Shown here piece after piece: positions 51,896 to 60,840 of a DNA stretch of 64,000 nucleotides. The position numbers and the translations under genes are program-made. Numbering within the stretch: the stretch's first letter is position 1; the number at the start of each line of letters is the position of its first letter. The stretch covers positions 62,001 to 126,000 of the forward strand of contig JBCDIZ010000001.1 in assembly GCA_038748365.1 (NCBI GenBank), in the 5' to 3' direction. This DNA comes from Alterisphingorhabdus sp038748365. Its GTDB lineage: Bacteria; Pseudomonadota; Alphaproteobacteria; Sphingomonadales; Sphingomonadaceae. The notes beneath the pieces are model-generated. The model saw only the letters and a program-made list of their open reading frames with translations, searched no databases and was not told the DNA's origin.

Positions 51896-52846
51896 TCATG
51901 TCAACAGATTATTGTATAATTTTATTACTAAATTATCTCTATTCTCGATATTTATTATATCTTCATGCCGTGGCCAATCACTGTCGGACTGATTGCCGAA
52001 CCAGGTATATTGCCGTTTGGCATAGCGCCGGGTCTCCATCTGGACATTGGCGATCATGGTGTCGCGATCAATCTCGCCCGCAAGCCATACGGTGATTTGC
52101 GGCACACCAATGGCGCGCATGACCGGCAGAGTGTCGGGTAGATTGCGGGCTAATAGGGCTTCCACCTCAGATATCGCGCCCTGATCAAGCATATCGATAA
52201 AGCGCTGGTCGCACCGGGCATAAAGCCAATCACGCGGCGGCAACAGAATAAGTGGAGCAAGAGTGATTTCGTCTCCTATGCCTCCTGACTTTTGCTGCCG
52301 CCATTGGGTGATGCTGCGCCCGGTCTGGCGGATCACTTCGAGCGCGCGCTGGATGCGGCTGGTATCATTGGGGTGCAGTTCGCTGGCAGCAACAGAGTCT
52401 TCTTTTTGCAGCGCTGCCCAAGCGTCTTCGGTGGTAAGGTCACGTACCTGTTGGCGTATATCCGGGGCAATATCAGGAACAGGCGCAATGCCATCAAGCA
52501 GGGTCCGCAGGTACATACCCGTGCCGCCGACCAGTATCGGGGTCGCATTGCGTTTATGTGCGGCCATGATCTCCGCGCGCGCATCATCGGCCCAATCGGC
52601 AGCGGAGAAGGGTTCTGCACCATCGCGATAGCCAAAGAGGCGATGGTCTATGCCCGCCATTTCCTCTGCATCGGGTCGCGCCGAGAGTATCGCAAGATCA
52701 CGATAGACCTGACTGGCATCGGCATTGATAATCACCGCATCCCGGCCATCGGCTTTCAGCTTCTGCGCCAGAGCCACCGCCAATCCGCTCTTGCCGCTGG
52801 CGGTCGGTCCAGCAATAAGCGCAACGGGTGGTCTATCGCTCGCCAT
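51896..52846 (-). CDS. miaA: tRNA dimethylallyltransferase
   Basis: Encodes 316 residues from the ATG at 52846 (MASDRPPVALIAGPTASGKS). It transfers a dimethylallyl group to A37 of tRNAs reading UNN codons. The P-loop GPTASGKS, the INADASQVYRDL motif and the RRYAKRQYTWF region near the C-terminus are present. The start codon lies only 13 bases from the divergent serB start. The last 30 residues are Asn and Ile rich and AT-rich at DNA level. Confidence 0.94.
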   Translation of the reverse strand: MASDRPPVALIAGPTASGKSGLAVALAQKLKADGRDAVIINADASQVYRDLAILSARPDAEEMAGIDHRLFGYRDGAEPFSAADWADDARAEIMAAHKRNATPILVGGTGMYLRTLLDGIAPVPDIAPDIRQQVRDLTTEDAWAALQKEDSVAASELHPNDTSRIQRALEVIRQTGRSITQWRQQKSGGIGDEITLAPLILLPPRDWLYARCDQRFIDMLDQGAISEVEALLARNLPDTLPVMRAIGVPQITVWLAGEIDRDTMIANVQMETRRYAKRQYTWFGNQSDSDWPRHEDIINIENRDNLVIKLYNNLLT

Positions 52847-52859
52847 AGAGGATTCTCTG

Positions 52860-53765
52860 ATGCTCATAGTCACGCTCATAGCAGCAAATGCCGACGCGCC
52901 ATCCCCCGGATCGGTGTTGGATGTTGGAGAGGCATGCAACCTGTTGGAAAGTGCCGGATACAGCCCGGCCGAACCATCATGGCTAGAGCCGGATCAGGTG
53001 GCGCGCATAACACTCACAGGTGTGAACTTTGTGAACTTAAGAGATGTGCGCAAGGCGCTGGAGCCACTTAGCGACAGAATCGATTTTGCCATTCGCCCCG
53101 CAGATGCGCCACTACCCGAGCTGATGCTGTCGGATATGGACAGCACCATGATCGGGCAGGAGTGCATTGATGAACTGGCCGACTTTGCCGGAGTGCGGGA
53201 TGAAGTAACCGCCATTACCGAGCGCGCGATGCAGGGCGAACTCGATTTTGCCGCCTCGCTGAAAGAGCGCGTGGCGTTGCTAAAAGGCTTGCCCGAACAT
53301 GTCATTGGCGAATGCCTTGCGGAGCGCATTTCACCCAATCCGGGTGCCCGGACGCTGGTACGCACGATGCGCAAAATGGGTGCGGACACGGTCTTGGTAT
53401 CTGGTGGCTTCCATCACTTCGCCGATCCGATTGCGGCGGAAATCGGCTTTCAGGGTGTGGTCGCCAATCGGTTGGATGTCGAGGATGGCCATTTGCTGGG
53501 CACAGTATCTGGCTCGATAGTCGACGCTGCGATGAAGGCGCATGTGCTGGAACGTGAGTGCGGGCTGCTAAAGCTGGAACCAGAACAGACCATGGCGCTG
53601 GGTGATGGCGCCAATGATATCCCGATGCTCAAAGCGGCCGGATTTAGCGCGGCCTATTGCGCCAAGCCGATTGCCTATGAAGCCGCCGATTTTGCCATTC
53701 GGCACAATGGCCTGACCGCGGTGCTGTACGCGTTGGGTATCCCGCGTTCAGAATGGCAAGATTAA
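52860..53765 (+). CDS. serB: Phosphoserine phosphatase
   Basis: Encodes 301 residues from ATG 52860, preceded by AGAGGA. HAD-superfamily motif I is LMLSDMDSTMIGQECIDEL (nucleophile Asp), motif II is VSGGFHHFADP, and motif IV is ALGDGANDIPMLKAAG. It makes serine from phosphoserine. The N-terminal 95 residues form an ACT-like region as in other SerB proteins. Divergent from miaA with 13 bases between start codons. Confidence 0.95.
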   Translation: MLIVTLIAANADAPSPGSVLDVGEACNLLESAGYSPAEPSWLEPDQVARITLTGVNFVNLRDVRKALEPLSDRIDFAIRPADAPLPELMLSDMDSTMIGQECIDELADFAGVRDEVTAITERAMQGELDFAASLKERVALLKGLPEHVIGECLAERISPNPGARTLVRTMRKMGADTVLVSGGFHHFADPIAAEIGFQGVVANRLDVEDGHLLGTVSGSIVDAAMKAHVLERECGLLKLEPEQTMALGDGANDIPMLKAAGFSAAYCAKPIAYEAADFAIRHNGLTAVLYALGIPRSEWQD

Positions 53766-53771
53766 GCGACT

Positions 53772-54914
53772 TTATTTACGCACGGTAAAACAGGCTTGGC
53801 CGGTTGCTTTCAGGCTGTTGCACAATTGGTTGGCGTCACTGCGTGTCGCAAAAGGCCCTGCCTGCAACCGCGTGACTTTCCCGGCATTCACCAGATAAGG
53901 TTGCAAATTGGCGAGTGCTGAATTGCGGCGTTCCAGATCATTCCACAATGTTTCTGCCTTGCCCTGTGTGCTGAATGCGCCAAGCTGTACGCGCCAATTT
54001 CCAGTGCTGGCTGGTTGCACGGTTCTGGTCGTCGTCGCAGCAGGCTGTGTTGTGACAGCGGGCGCCGGTGCAGATCTAACTGGAGCGGCTGCTGATCCGC
54101 CCGCAAAGTCCGCTCCAGCAGTGGCCGGATCGACTTTTCTGGGATCAACCGCAGCCACAGACACTGGCTGTGGCGCTGGCGTTGCTACTGTTGATGGCGG
54201 CAATTGCGTTGAAGGGATCGCCTTTGGTGGAGCCGGTGGAGTGCGTACAGGTGCTGTCTGGCTTGGCATGGTCCCACTATCCGCAACAGGCGGCAGGTTC
54301 GCGCCTGCAAATTGCCGCTGTCTCTCCCGCGCGGCTTCCTGTTCAAGCTGGCCCGCCAAAGCAATGCCTTCCTGCCGCTGCGCGAGAGGGATATATTGAT
54401 CCATTGCGGTAAGGTTTTTCGATGCTTGCGGCAGGCCCGAAGCCGATGCCCGGGTCATCAGTGCATAAGCGCGTACCCAGTCTTTCTCGACCAGATTGCC
54501 GTTAAAATGCGCCGTTCCCATAAGGTATTGCGCTCGCGGCTCACCGCGCTTTGCCGACTGTTGCAGCCATGGAATAGATTCTTGTCGACGGTTATTCTGG
54601 AACAGGATCAAACCATAATTATCCGCAGCCTGTAGATGATTTTGCTCGGCCGCCTTGCGGAACCAGTCCGCGGCAATGGAAAGATCCATCGGTACACCGC
54701 GACCGAATTTATAGGCCTGACCCAGATTGAACTGTGCATCCGGATCGCCATCCAGCGCAGGCTGTCGCCATTCGGCTACGGCGGTGTCAAAATCACCTTT
54801 CTCCCAGGCATCGACGCCGGCTTTGACATCAGCCAGTGCAGGTGTGGCGGTTGTCATAAGTGATGTGATAAAAAGGGCGCTAACCGCGTGGATCATCCGG
54901 ACCTTGGTTTGCAT
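53772..54914 (-). CDS. Exported Sel1/TPR-repeat protein with C-terminal SPOR domain
   Basis: Encodes 380 residues. A signal peptide (TPALA-DVK) is followed by Sel1-like repeats (about residues 35-180; DAQFNLGQAYKFGRGVPMDL is typical), a Pro/Ala/Thr-rich linker, and a SPOR domain in the last 80 residues (WRVQLGAFSTQGKAETLWND). SPOR domains bind denuded peptidoglycan at division sites. Another SPOR protein is encoded at 56591. Divergent from the ParA gene. Confidence 0.88.
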   Translation of the reverse strand: MQTKVRMIHAVSALFITSLMTTATPALADVKAGVDAWEKGDFDTAVAEWRQPALDGDPDAQFNLGQAYKFGRGVPMDLSIAADWFRKAAEQNHLQAADNYGLILFQNNRRQESIPWLQQSAKRGEPRAQYLMGTAHFNGNLVEKDWVRAYALMTRASASGLPQASKNLTAMDQYIPLAQRQEGIALAGQLEQEAARERQRQFAGANLPPVADSGTMPSQTAPVRTPPAPPKAIPSTQLPPSTVATPAPQPVSVAAVDPRKVDPATAGADFAGGSAAAPVRSAPAPAVTTQPAATTTRTVQPASTGNWRVQLGAFSTQGKAETLWNDLERRNSALANLQPYLVNAGKVTRLQAGPFATRSDANQLCNSLKATGQACFTVRK

Positions 54915-55091
54915 CTTTCAACTCCTGTGCGCTGACCATCTCGGTTAACGCAAATGCACATGTGTTAAACAGCTATAACAGGCTTTGCCCTATTTGCTGC
55001 CATATCATCGGCAACGCTTATAGCTAATAATATCTTAGCAAAGCATTGACGATGCTCCAAAGCGCTTCAGCCCAAGTGAATTGAGGCGGCG

Positions 55092-55106
55092 TTAACTTAA
55101 AATTAG
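55092..55106 (+). promoter_or_regulatory. Possible CtrA-like site upstream of the ParA gene
   Basis: TTAA at 55092-55095 and TTAG at 55103-55106 are 7 bases apart, one base off the CtrA full-site consensus TTAA-N7-TTAA known from Caulobacter. It lies about 52 bases before the GTG start of the ParA gene. A single near-match in an AT-rich intergenic region is weak evidence. Confidence 0.3.
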
Positions 55107-55157
55107 GTCTGTTCTGCGAAACCCGTCAGTGAAATTCTTTGAACCAAGGGGATCACT

Positions 55158-55883
55158 GTGCGCGTTCTCGCATTAGCATCACAAAAGGGCGGCTCCGGCA
55201 AAACCACTTTGTCCGGTCATTTAGCCGTTCAGGCCCAGCTGTCCGGCGCAGGCCCGGTTGTTCTGATCGATATTGACCCGCAAGGTTCGCTCGCCGATTG
55301 GTGGAATGAGCGGGAAGCGGAATATCCCGCCTTTGCGCAAACCACTGTTGCGCGTCTGGCATCTGATCTGGCGGTTTTGCGCCAACAGGGCTTCAAACTG
55401 GCAGTTATTGATACCCCGCCAGCGATTACCATGGCGATCCAGAGTGTTATTTCGGTTGCCGAGCTGATTGTCGTGCCAACCCGGCCTAGCCCGCATGATT
55501 TGCGCGCTGTCGGCGCTACGGTTGATCTGTGCGAGCGTGCAGGCAAGCCGCTCGTATTTGTGGTCAATGCTGCCACCCCTAAAGCAAAAATCACTTCCGA
55601 GGCTGCCGTTGCACTGTCACAGCATGGAACGGTGGCACCGACCACATTGCATCACCGCACCGATTTTGCCGCCTCGATGATCGACGGCCGCACGGTGATG
55701 GAAGTCGACGCGAACGGCAAGTCTGCCGCCGAGGTTGCCGCATTGTGGACCTATATCTCCGACCGGTTGGAAAAGAATTTCCGCCGCACAATCTTCAGCG
55801 CTCCAGCTGCGACCAATGCCGCGCCGATGGCCGGTGCGCCGCGTCCTATGGGTGGCTTTGGCCGCCGGGTTGCTGGTTCCTGA
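55158..55883 (+). CDS. Orphan ParA-family ATPase
   Basis: Encodes 241 residues from a GTG. The deviant Walker A KGGSGKTT with its signature lysine (residues 10-17) and the Walker B region LAVIDTPPAI are intact, as is VLIDIDPQGSLADWW. These ATPases position DNA or protein cargo by nucleoid-bound gradients. No parB or parS is next to it; the next gene encodes a possible ribbon-helix-helix partner. The C-terminal 30 residues are Ala, Gly, Met and Pro rich. It is not the chromosomal parA found beside parB. Confidence 0.88.
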   Translation: MRVLALASQKGGSGKTTLSGHLAVQAQLSGAGPVVLIDIDPQGSLADWWNEREAEYPAFAQTTVARLASDLAVLRQQGFKLAVIDTPPAITMAIQSVISVAELIVVPTRPSPHDLRAVGATVDLCERAGKPLVFVVNAATPKAKITSEAAVALSQHGTVAPTTLHHRTDFAASMIDGRTVMEVDANGKSAAEVAALWTYISDRLEKNFRRTIFSAPAATNAAPMAGAPRPMGGFGRRVAGS

Positions 55884-55896
55884 GGAGGCTATAATC

Positions 55897-56577
55897 ATGG
55901 GTGATCCCAAACCATTGGCCTCTCTCTCATCGAGTTTGCTGGCCCGCAAAGGCGCCGCGCGTCCGGCGATGCGCCGTCAGATCAACTTTGCGCCCGATCC
56001 GGTTGAAAAGACCGGTCACGAAGATCTGGGCTGGAACGATATGGGCTATGATGTCGATCCACCGCAATCTGCCGAACCGGCGAATATCTCTGGTGCATCA
56101 GACAATGCCGCCAAGGATAATCCATTGGCAGGTGCTATTCCTGAAGTGATCAAGCAGCAGGATGCTCTGGGTCGCAAGTTGCAGGAGAACGGCTTCGCTA
56201 GCGATGCGTCTAATGATGAGGCGCAGCCCAATTCTGATGAGCAGACAAAGGCTGAGCGCCAGCCTGAGGTGGAGCGCGGTATCAATGCGATACTGTCGAC
56301 CAAACCGACTGCTGAGCAGAAAACTGTGCCACAGGCCAAATCGACCAAGAAGGTAGAGAATTCTGTAAAGGCAGCCGCAATCCAGGCGCGTACCAAACGT
56401 GCCGCCTTTACCTTGCGGCTTGATCCTGAACGGCATTTGCGACTGCGTCTGGCATGCGCAGTGCGCAACCAGTCGGCACAACAACTGGTAACCGAAGCAC
56501 TGGATGAGATGCTGGCATCTTTGCCGGAGATTGACGCACTGGCCGGGCAGGTCCCGGGATCGACAAAGAAACACTGA
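55897..56577 (+). CDS. Uncharacterised ParA-linked protein with a ribbon-helix-helix-like C-terminus
   Basis: Encodes 226 residues from ATG 55897 (MGDPKPLASLSSSLLARKG), 13 bases after the ParA gene and preceded by GAGGAGG. Residues 1-160 look disordered and charged. The C-terminal part KRAAFTLRLDPERHLRLRLA, then NQSAQQLVTEALDEML, has the strand-helix-helix pattern of ribbon-helix-helix DNA-binding proteins. As a likely partner of the ParA it may link the ATPase to DNA or cargo. No known family name is recognised. Confidence 0.75.
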   Translation: MGDPKPLASLSSSLLARKGAARPAMRRQINFAPDPVEKTGHEDLGWNDMGYDVDPPQSAEPANISGASDNAAKDNPLAGAIPEVIKQQDALGRKLQENGFASDASNDEAQPNSDEQTKAERQPEVERGINAILSTKPTAEQKTVPQAKSTKKVENSVKAAAIQARTKRAAFTLRLDPERHLRLRLACAVRNQSAQQLVTEALDEMLASLPEIDALAGQVPGSTKKH

Positions 56578-56590
56578 GACAGGGGTGACG

Positions 56591-57967
56591 ATGATGACAA
56601 GCAAAGCTGTATGGAAAGTAGCTGTTTCCTCGCTGATCATGGGGGCTGCCCTTGCAAGTTGCGCAAGCGGCAGTCAGACAGCCCGGCCGCAGTCATTGAC
56701 CGCGAAAGCAGAGAAGTCGCTTAAGCAAGGCGATACTGATCAGGCTATTGTTCGCGGCGAAGAAGCTGTTCGGATTGCACCGCGCGATGCGGCTGCCCGT
56801 TCGGTTCTAGCTCAGGCTTATCTTGGCGCTGGCCGTTTCACCTCGGCAGAAAAGACATTTGAGGATGCGCTGGAACTCGGTGATGCCAGTGCCCGCAATG
56901 TCATCAGTCTCGCGCTTTCCTATGTTGCCAATGACAAATCTGTGGCTGCACGCAATCTGCTCGCCGATCATCGTGATACCATTCCGGCTAGCGATTATGG
57001 TCTGGCCATGGCGCTGGCAGGAGATGTGAAACAGGGCGTGCGCCTTCTGGAAGATCTGGTGCGCAATGGCGTCAATTCGCCAAAGGTGCGGCAGAATCTG
57101 GCCTATGCCTATGCCCTTGATGGTCGTTGGAGCGAATCAAAGCTTCTCGCCAGCCAGGATGTCTCGCCGGAACAGGCCAATACACGGATTCTTGAATGGG
57201 CCCGCACTGCACGGCCCGATCTGGCGCAAATGCGCGTCGCTGCGCTTCTCGGTGTAAAGGCTAATCTTCCAGATGCTGGTCAGCCGGCCCAACTTGCTCT
57301 GGGACCGCAGACCGAGAATGAGCAAGCTGTAGCGATTACCGAAGCGGTTATGGATGCAGAAGAAGCGGCAGCGGCTGAAAAAACTGATGTTCAGCCTGTC
57401 GCCACTGAACCAGCCAAGGTCGAAACCGCAAAGGTTGAAACCGCTGATGTTCCAGCTTCAACCGCAACGACAGTTCCGCAAAAGCCGATGCAACTGGCGG
57501 CTGCAGCACCTGTGCCACTGATTGCGGCGCCGGATAAGCCAATGCGCAGCAAACCGGCGAAGATCGCTGATGTGCCTGCTGCGGCTCCGGCTAAAGCGGT
57601 TGCTGCACCCAAGCCGGTAGCCAAGCCTGCTCCAGCCAAAGCCGCTTTTCGTGCCGCTACGCCGGTGAGCGGCGACCAAGTACGCGAAGGCAGCTATATC
57701 GTACAGCTCGGTGCTTTTGCTTCTCAGTCCAATGCCAAGCGTGCATGGTCAGTATTTTCTGGCCGTCATACCGAGCTTCGCGGCTTCGACCATATTCGCA
57801 CACAGGTTACGTCCAAAGGCCGTAAGCTGGAGCGCGTTTCGGCTGTGGGCTTTGGCAATCGTCAATCCGCCATCATCATGTGCAATGCCATCAAGGCGCG
57901 CGGTGATAGCTGCATTGTCCGCAAGGCTGGCAAATCCATTGCTGGAACCCGTTTCGCATCACGCTGA
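56591..57967 (+). CDS. TPR-repeat lipoprotein with C-terminal SPOR domain
   Basis: Encodes 458 residues from ATG 56591 (or 56594). A lipoprotein signal (GAALASCASG) puts the lipidated Cys near residue 20. TPR repeats span about residues 35-200 (AAARSVLAQAYLGAGRFTSAEKTFEDALEL region). A long Ala/Pro/Lys/Val linker leads to a SPOR domain (GSYIVQLGAFASQSNAKRAW) at the end. It follows the RHH-like gene by 13 bases, so the ParA locus is tied to a peptidoglycan-binding envelope protein. Confidence 0.87.
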   Translation: MMTSKAVWKVAVSSLIMGAALASCASGSQTARPQSLTAKAEKSLKQGDTDQAIVRGEEAVRIAPRDAAARSVLAQAYLGAGRFTSAEKTFEDALELGDASARNVISLALSYVANDKSVAARNLLADHRDTIPASDYGLAMALAGDVKQGVRLLEDLVRNGVNSPKVRQNLAYAYALDGRWSESKLLASQDVSPEQANTRILEWARTARPDLAQMRVAALLGVKANLPDAGQPAQLALGPQTENEQAVAITEAVMDAEEAAAAEKTDVQPVATEPAKVETAKVETADVPASTATTVPQKPMQLAAAAPVPLIAAPDKPMRSKPAKIADVPAAAPAKAVAAPKPVAKPAPAKAAFRAATPVSGDQVREGSYIVQLGAFASQSNAKRAWSVFSGRHTELRGFDHIRTQVTSKGRKLERVSAVGFGNRQSAIIMCNAIKARGDSCIVRKAGKSIAGTRFASR

Positions 57968-57980
57968 TCAGGTGAAGCCG

Positions 57981-58847
57981 TTAATCCGGTTTTTTGCGCA
58001 GCGCATCTGCCAATGAGGTAGTTGCGCTGCCGCGCTTTGCAGGCTTGGGTTGATCAGGGGAGGGGGCCCAGCCGCTGATCCAGATGAATTCGAGTTGTTC
58101 TGCGGTCTTTCCATCACTGTATGACTGGTTGGCGAAGTTCTGAAACGCGGCAATTAGCCCTGACTTTCCAACGGGGTAAATTGGCCCGGCTAGCGCGTTG
58201 GTGCCACCAAAGGCGCGGATATCGCGGACCAGCGCCATCATATCCGAATAACGCAACCGCATCGTATCGCTATCGGTCACAGGCATGGTAAAGCCACAGC
58301 GGCTAAGCAAATTACCCGCAGCGCGAACATCAATTTGTGGGTGAATATGCGGCGTTGCCTTTGCTCCATCAGCGGCCATCATCGCTGCTTTTAGGTGTGA
58401 CAAACTGCCTGCGCCCAGCATGGCACCGAGAAACAGTCCATCAGGCTTGAGGGCGCGGCGTATTTGAATCAGCAGACCGGGCAGGTCATTTACCGCATCC
58501 AATATGCCGAGACTGACCACCAGATCAGGATTGCCAATAGTCTCGGGCAGGATATCCCAGCGCTCCAAAGCGATCTGATTTGCTTTATCCGCAGGCGCAA
58601 TATCGCATCGTGTTATGGCAATGTTTTGTGCTTCCAGTATCTCAATCAAGGATTGCGGCGCATTACCAATGACCAATGCTTCACTGAAATCGCGTGTAAC
58701 CCATTCCAGGCGGGCGATAATTTCCTCGGCCATCAGTTCGGAGATAATATCCGCTTTCGGGTCGCGCGCGCAGATTGCGCGGGCACGAGCGCGATGCAGG
58801 CTTTGCCTTTGCGTATCAAAAATGTCTTTGGGACCATCGTGAGTCAT
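57981..58847 (-). CDS. SAM-dependent methyltransferase (BioC/NDUFAF5-like)
   Basis: Encodes 288 residues from the ATG at 58847 (MTHDGPKDIFDTQ). It has a Rossmann-type fold with weak glycine motif (EALVIGNAPQSLIEILEAQ) and the post-motif NPDLVVSLGILDAVNDLPGLL, typical of the family that includes the complex I assembly factor NDUFAF5 (a hydroxylase-type role) and BioC. The precise activity is not determinable. Divergent from comF, 42 bases apart. Confidence 0.85.
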   Translation of the reverse strand: MTHDGPKDIFDTQRQSLHRARARAICARDPKADIISELMAEEIIARLEWVTRDFSEALVIGNAPQSLIEILEAQNIAITRCDIAPADKANQIALERWDILPETIGNPDLVVSLGILDAVNDLPGLLIQIRRALKPDGLFLGAMLGAGSLSHLKAAMMAADGAKATPHIHPQIDVRAAGNLLSRCGFTMPVTDSDTMRLRYSDMMALVRDIRAFGGTNALAGPIYPVGKSGLIAAFQNFANQSYSDGKTAEQLEFIWISGWAPSPDQPKPAKRGSATTSLADALRKKPD

Positions 58848-58889
58848 GCCAGGCCTTGTGCCGCGAGAAGATTGGCGCGACAAGAGGGG

Positions 58890-59654
58890 ATGGCTGTTGA
58901 TCCTCAAGACTCCGCCATGATGCGCTATATGAGGCCCGGCCTTGACCTTCTGCTGCCGCCGCGCTGCCCTTTGTCGGGTGAAATGGTGAGTGATACAACA
59001 AGCTTCAGTCCGTCTAGCTGGTCCAAACTTACTTTTATCAGCGCCCCGCAATGTGCAAGCTGTGGCAAGCCGATGGGTGGCGAAGCCGAAGGCGAGGATA
59101 TGATCTGTGCAACATGCATCCAGAACCCGCCTATCCATGATGGCATCAGAGCTGTTGTCGCCTATGATGAGTTTTCGCGGGCTATTGTCTTGCGGCTAAA
59201 ACATGCGGGGCGAATTGGTCTGGCACGCTTTATCGCACATTTTATATCCAGTCGGATCACTGACTTGCCTGAGGACATGCTGATTATTCCGGTCCCTCTA
59301 CACCGTTGGCGCATATGGCGGCGCGGTTTTAATCAGGCGCAGTTGATTGGCAAAGCACTGAGCAAGATGACCGGATTGGCAATGTGCGATGATCTGCTCA
59401 TCCGCATCAAGGCGACGCCACCGTTGAAACAGATGCGTGCGAGCGAACGCGCAAAGGCCGTTCGCGGCGCCTTTGCTCTAAAGCCTGAAGCGAAATCCAT
59501 GCTTGCTGGACGCACCGTGCTGCTGGTCGATGATGTCTATACCACTGGTGCTACCGCCAATAGCTGTGTGCGGCTGCTGAAACAGGCAGGGGCAAGCAAG
59601 GTGGTGATTGCCTGTTGGGCACGTGTATTGGCGACCGGTGAGACGAGGGAATAA
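58890..59654 (+). CDS. comF: ComF family protein (phosphoribosyltransferase-like)
   Basis: Encodes about 254 residues from ATG 58890; ATGs at 58917, 58920 and 58929 are alternatives. An N-terminal zinc-finger-like part (CASCGKPMGG, then CATC) precedes a PRTase domain with PVPLHRWRIWRRGFNQAQ and the phosphoribosyl-binding VLLVDDVYTTGATANSC. ComF proteins are tied to natural competence and DNA uptake. Located before grxC as is common in alphaproteobacteria. Confidence 0.9.
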   Translation: MAVDPQDSAMMRYMRPGLDLLLPPRCPLSGEMVSDTTSFSPSSWSKLTFISAPQCASCGKPMGGEAEGEDMICATCIQNPPIHDGIRAVVAYDEFSRAIVLRLKHAGRIGLARFIAHFISSRITDLPEDMLIIPVPLHRWRIWRRGFNQAQLIGKALSKMTGLAMCDDLLIRIKATPPLKQMRASERAKAVRGAFALKPEAKSMLAGRTVLLVDDVYTTGATANSCVRLLKQAGASKVVIACWARVLATGETRE

Positions 59655-59737
59655 GTAAAGGGCAAGGTAAGGCTGCATCTTGCTTTTGTCCTTTATGCGC
59701 CCCATCTGGGTTGCAAAGCTATGAAAGCGGAAAAGCT

Positions 59738-59995
59738 ATGCCAAAAGTTGAAATCTACACCAAATTCACCTGTCCCTTTTGTGTGCGTGCCAAAGCATTG
59801 CTACAGGAAAAGGGCGTGAGTTTTGAGGAATATGAAATTTCCATGGGCGGTCCCAAGCGTGAAGAGATGATCCAGCGCGCCAATGGCCGCACCACCGTGC
59901 CGCAGATATTTATTGATGACCAACATATCGGTGGCTCGGATGATCTTGCAGCGCTTGATGGCGCTGGCAAGCTGGACCCGTTGCTCGCCGCGTAA
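59738..59995 (+). CDS. grxC: Glutaredoxin 3
   Basis: Encodes 85 residues from ATG 59738 (MPKVEIYTKFTCPFCVRA). The dithiol active site CPFC is at residues 12-15, with TVPQIFIDDQHIGGSDDL as the glutathione-binding region. It reduces disulfides with glutathione. Starts 83 bases after comF and ends 2 bases before the nitrilase gene, a likely operon. Confidence 0.96.
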   Translation: MPKVEIYTKFTCPFCVRAKALLQEKGVSFEEYEISMGGPKREEMIQRANGRTTVPQIFIDDQHIGGSDDLAALDGAGKLDPLLAA

Positions 59996-59997
59996 AA

Positions 59998-60840
59998 ATG
60001 CCTCTGCCGCCTATTATGCGTCGTATTGCTGTTCTGCAGATGACCAGCGGTATAGACTGGTGCGCCAATGCACAGACCATAGATAACGCCCTAAAAGAGG
60101 CGGTCTCCGGCGGAGCGAGCATTCTGTTCACCCCGGAAATGTCCGGCTTGCTCGATCGCAAACGCAGCCGCGCCACGCCGCATATTGTGGCCGAGGAAGA
60201 CAGTGAATTTATCAGCGAAATGCAGCGATCGGCGGCTCACCATGCTATTTGGCTGGCACTAGGCTCGCATCCTGTGCTGCATCCAGATGGCAAATGGCGC
60301 AATCGTTCGCTGCTGGTCGATGATAAAGGGCAGATACAGGCACGCTATGACAAGATCCATCTGTTTGATGTGACTCTGGGCAATGGCGATGACTGGCGCG
60401 AATCAGCCGTCTACGGTGCGGGTGAAGAGGTTGTTACTGCCGAAACGCCGGTTGGGCTGCTCGGTTTGACTATTTGCTACGACATTCGCTTCCCGGAACT
60501 CTATCGCGCATTGGCGCTGCGCCAGCCCGATATCCTTACTATCCCGGCAGCCTTTACCGTGCCTACCGGCAAGGCTCACTGGCCAGTGCTGGTCCGTGCC
60601 CGCGCCATCGAAGCGCAGGCCTTTGTTATCGCTGCAGCACAATGCGGTAGCCATGAAGATGGCCGCTCCACCTATGGCCATTCCATGGTTGTGGATCCTT
60701 GGGGTGACGTGCTGCTTGAGATGGATGACAGTCCCGGCCTGGCGCTGATTGATCTGGATATGAGCCGCATTAAAGATATCCGCCAGAAACTTCCGGCCCT
60801 TGCCAATGCGCGCAACATCGGCAAAGGGATGGGCGCATGA
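59998..60840 (+). CDS. Carbon-nitrogen hydrolase (nitrilase/omega-amidase family)
   Basis: Encodes 280 residues. The Glu-Lys-Cys triad is visible: Glu in LFTPEMSG, Lys in RYDKIHLFDV, and Cys in LTICYDIRFPELYR. Resemblance to Nit1/Nit2 suggests repair of deaminated glutathione or omega-amidase activity, which fits the grxC neighbour; this is inference. The stop overlaps the DUF1178 gene by 4 bases. Confidence 0.92.
   Translation: MPLPPIMRRIAVLQMTSGIDWCANAQTIDNALKEAVSGGASILFTPEMSGLLDRKRSRATPHIVAEEDSEFISEMQRSAAHHAIWLALGSHPVLHPDGKWRNRSLLVDDKGQIQARYDKIHLFDVTLGNGDDWRESAVYGAGEEVVTAETPVGLLGLTICYDIRFPELYRALALRQPDILTIPAAFTVPTGKAHWPVLVRARAIEAQAFVIAAAQCGSHEDGRSTYGHSMVVDPWGDVLLEMDDSPGLALIDLDMSRIKDIRQKLPALANARNIGKGMGA

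Noticed and set aside
55158..55883. Chromosomal parA of a parABS system
   Set aside because: No parB or parS site adjacent; the downstream protein is not ParB-like.
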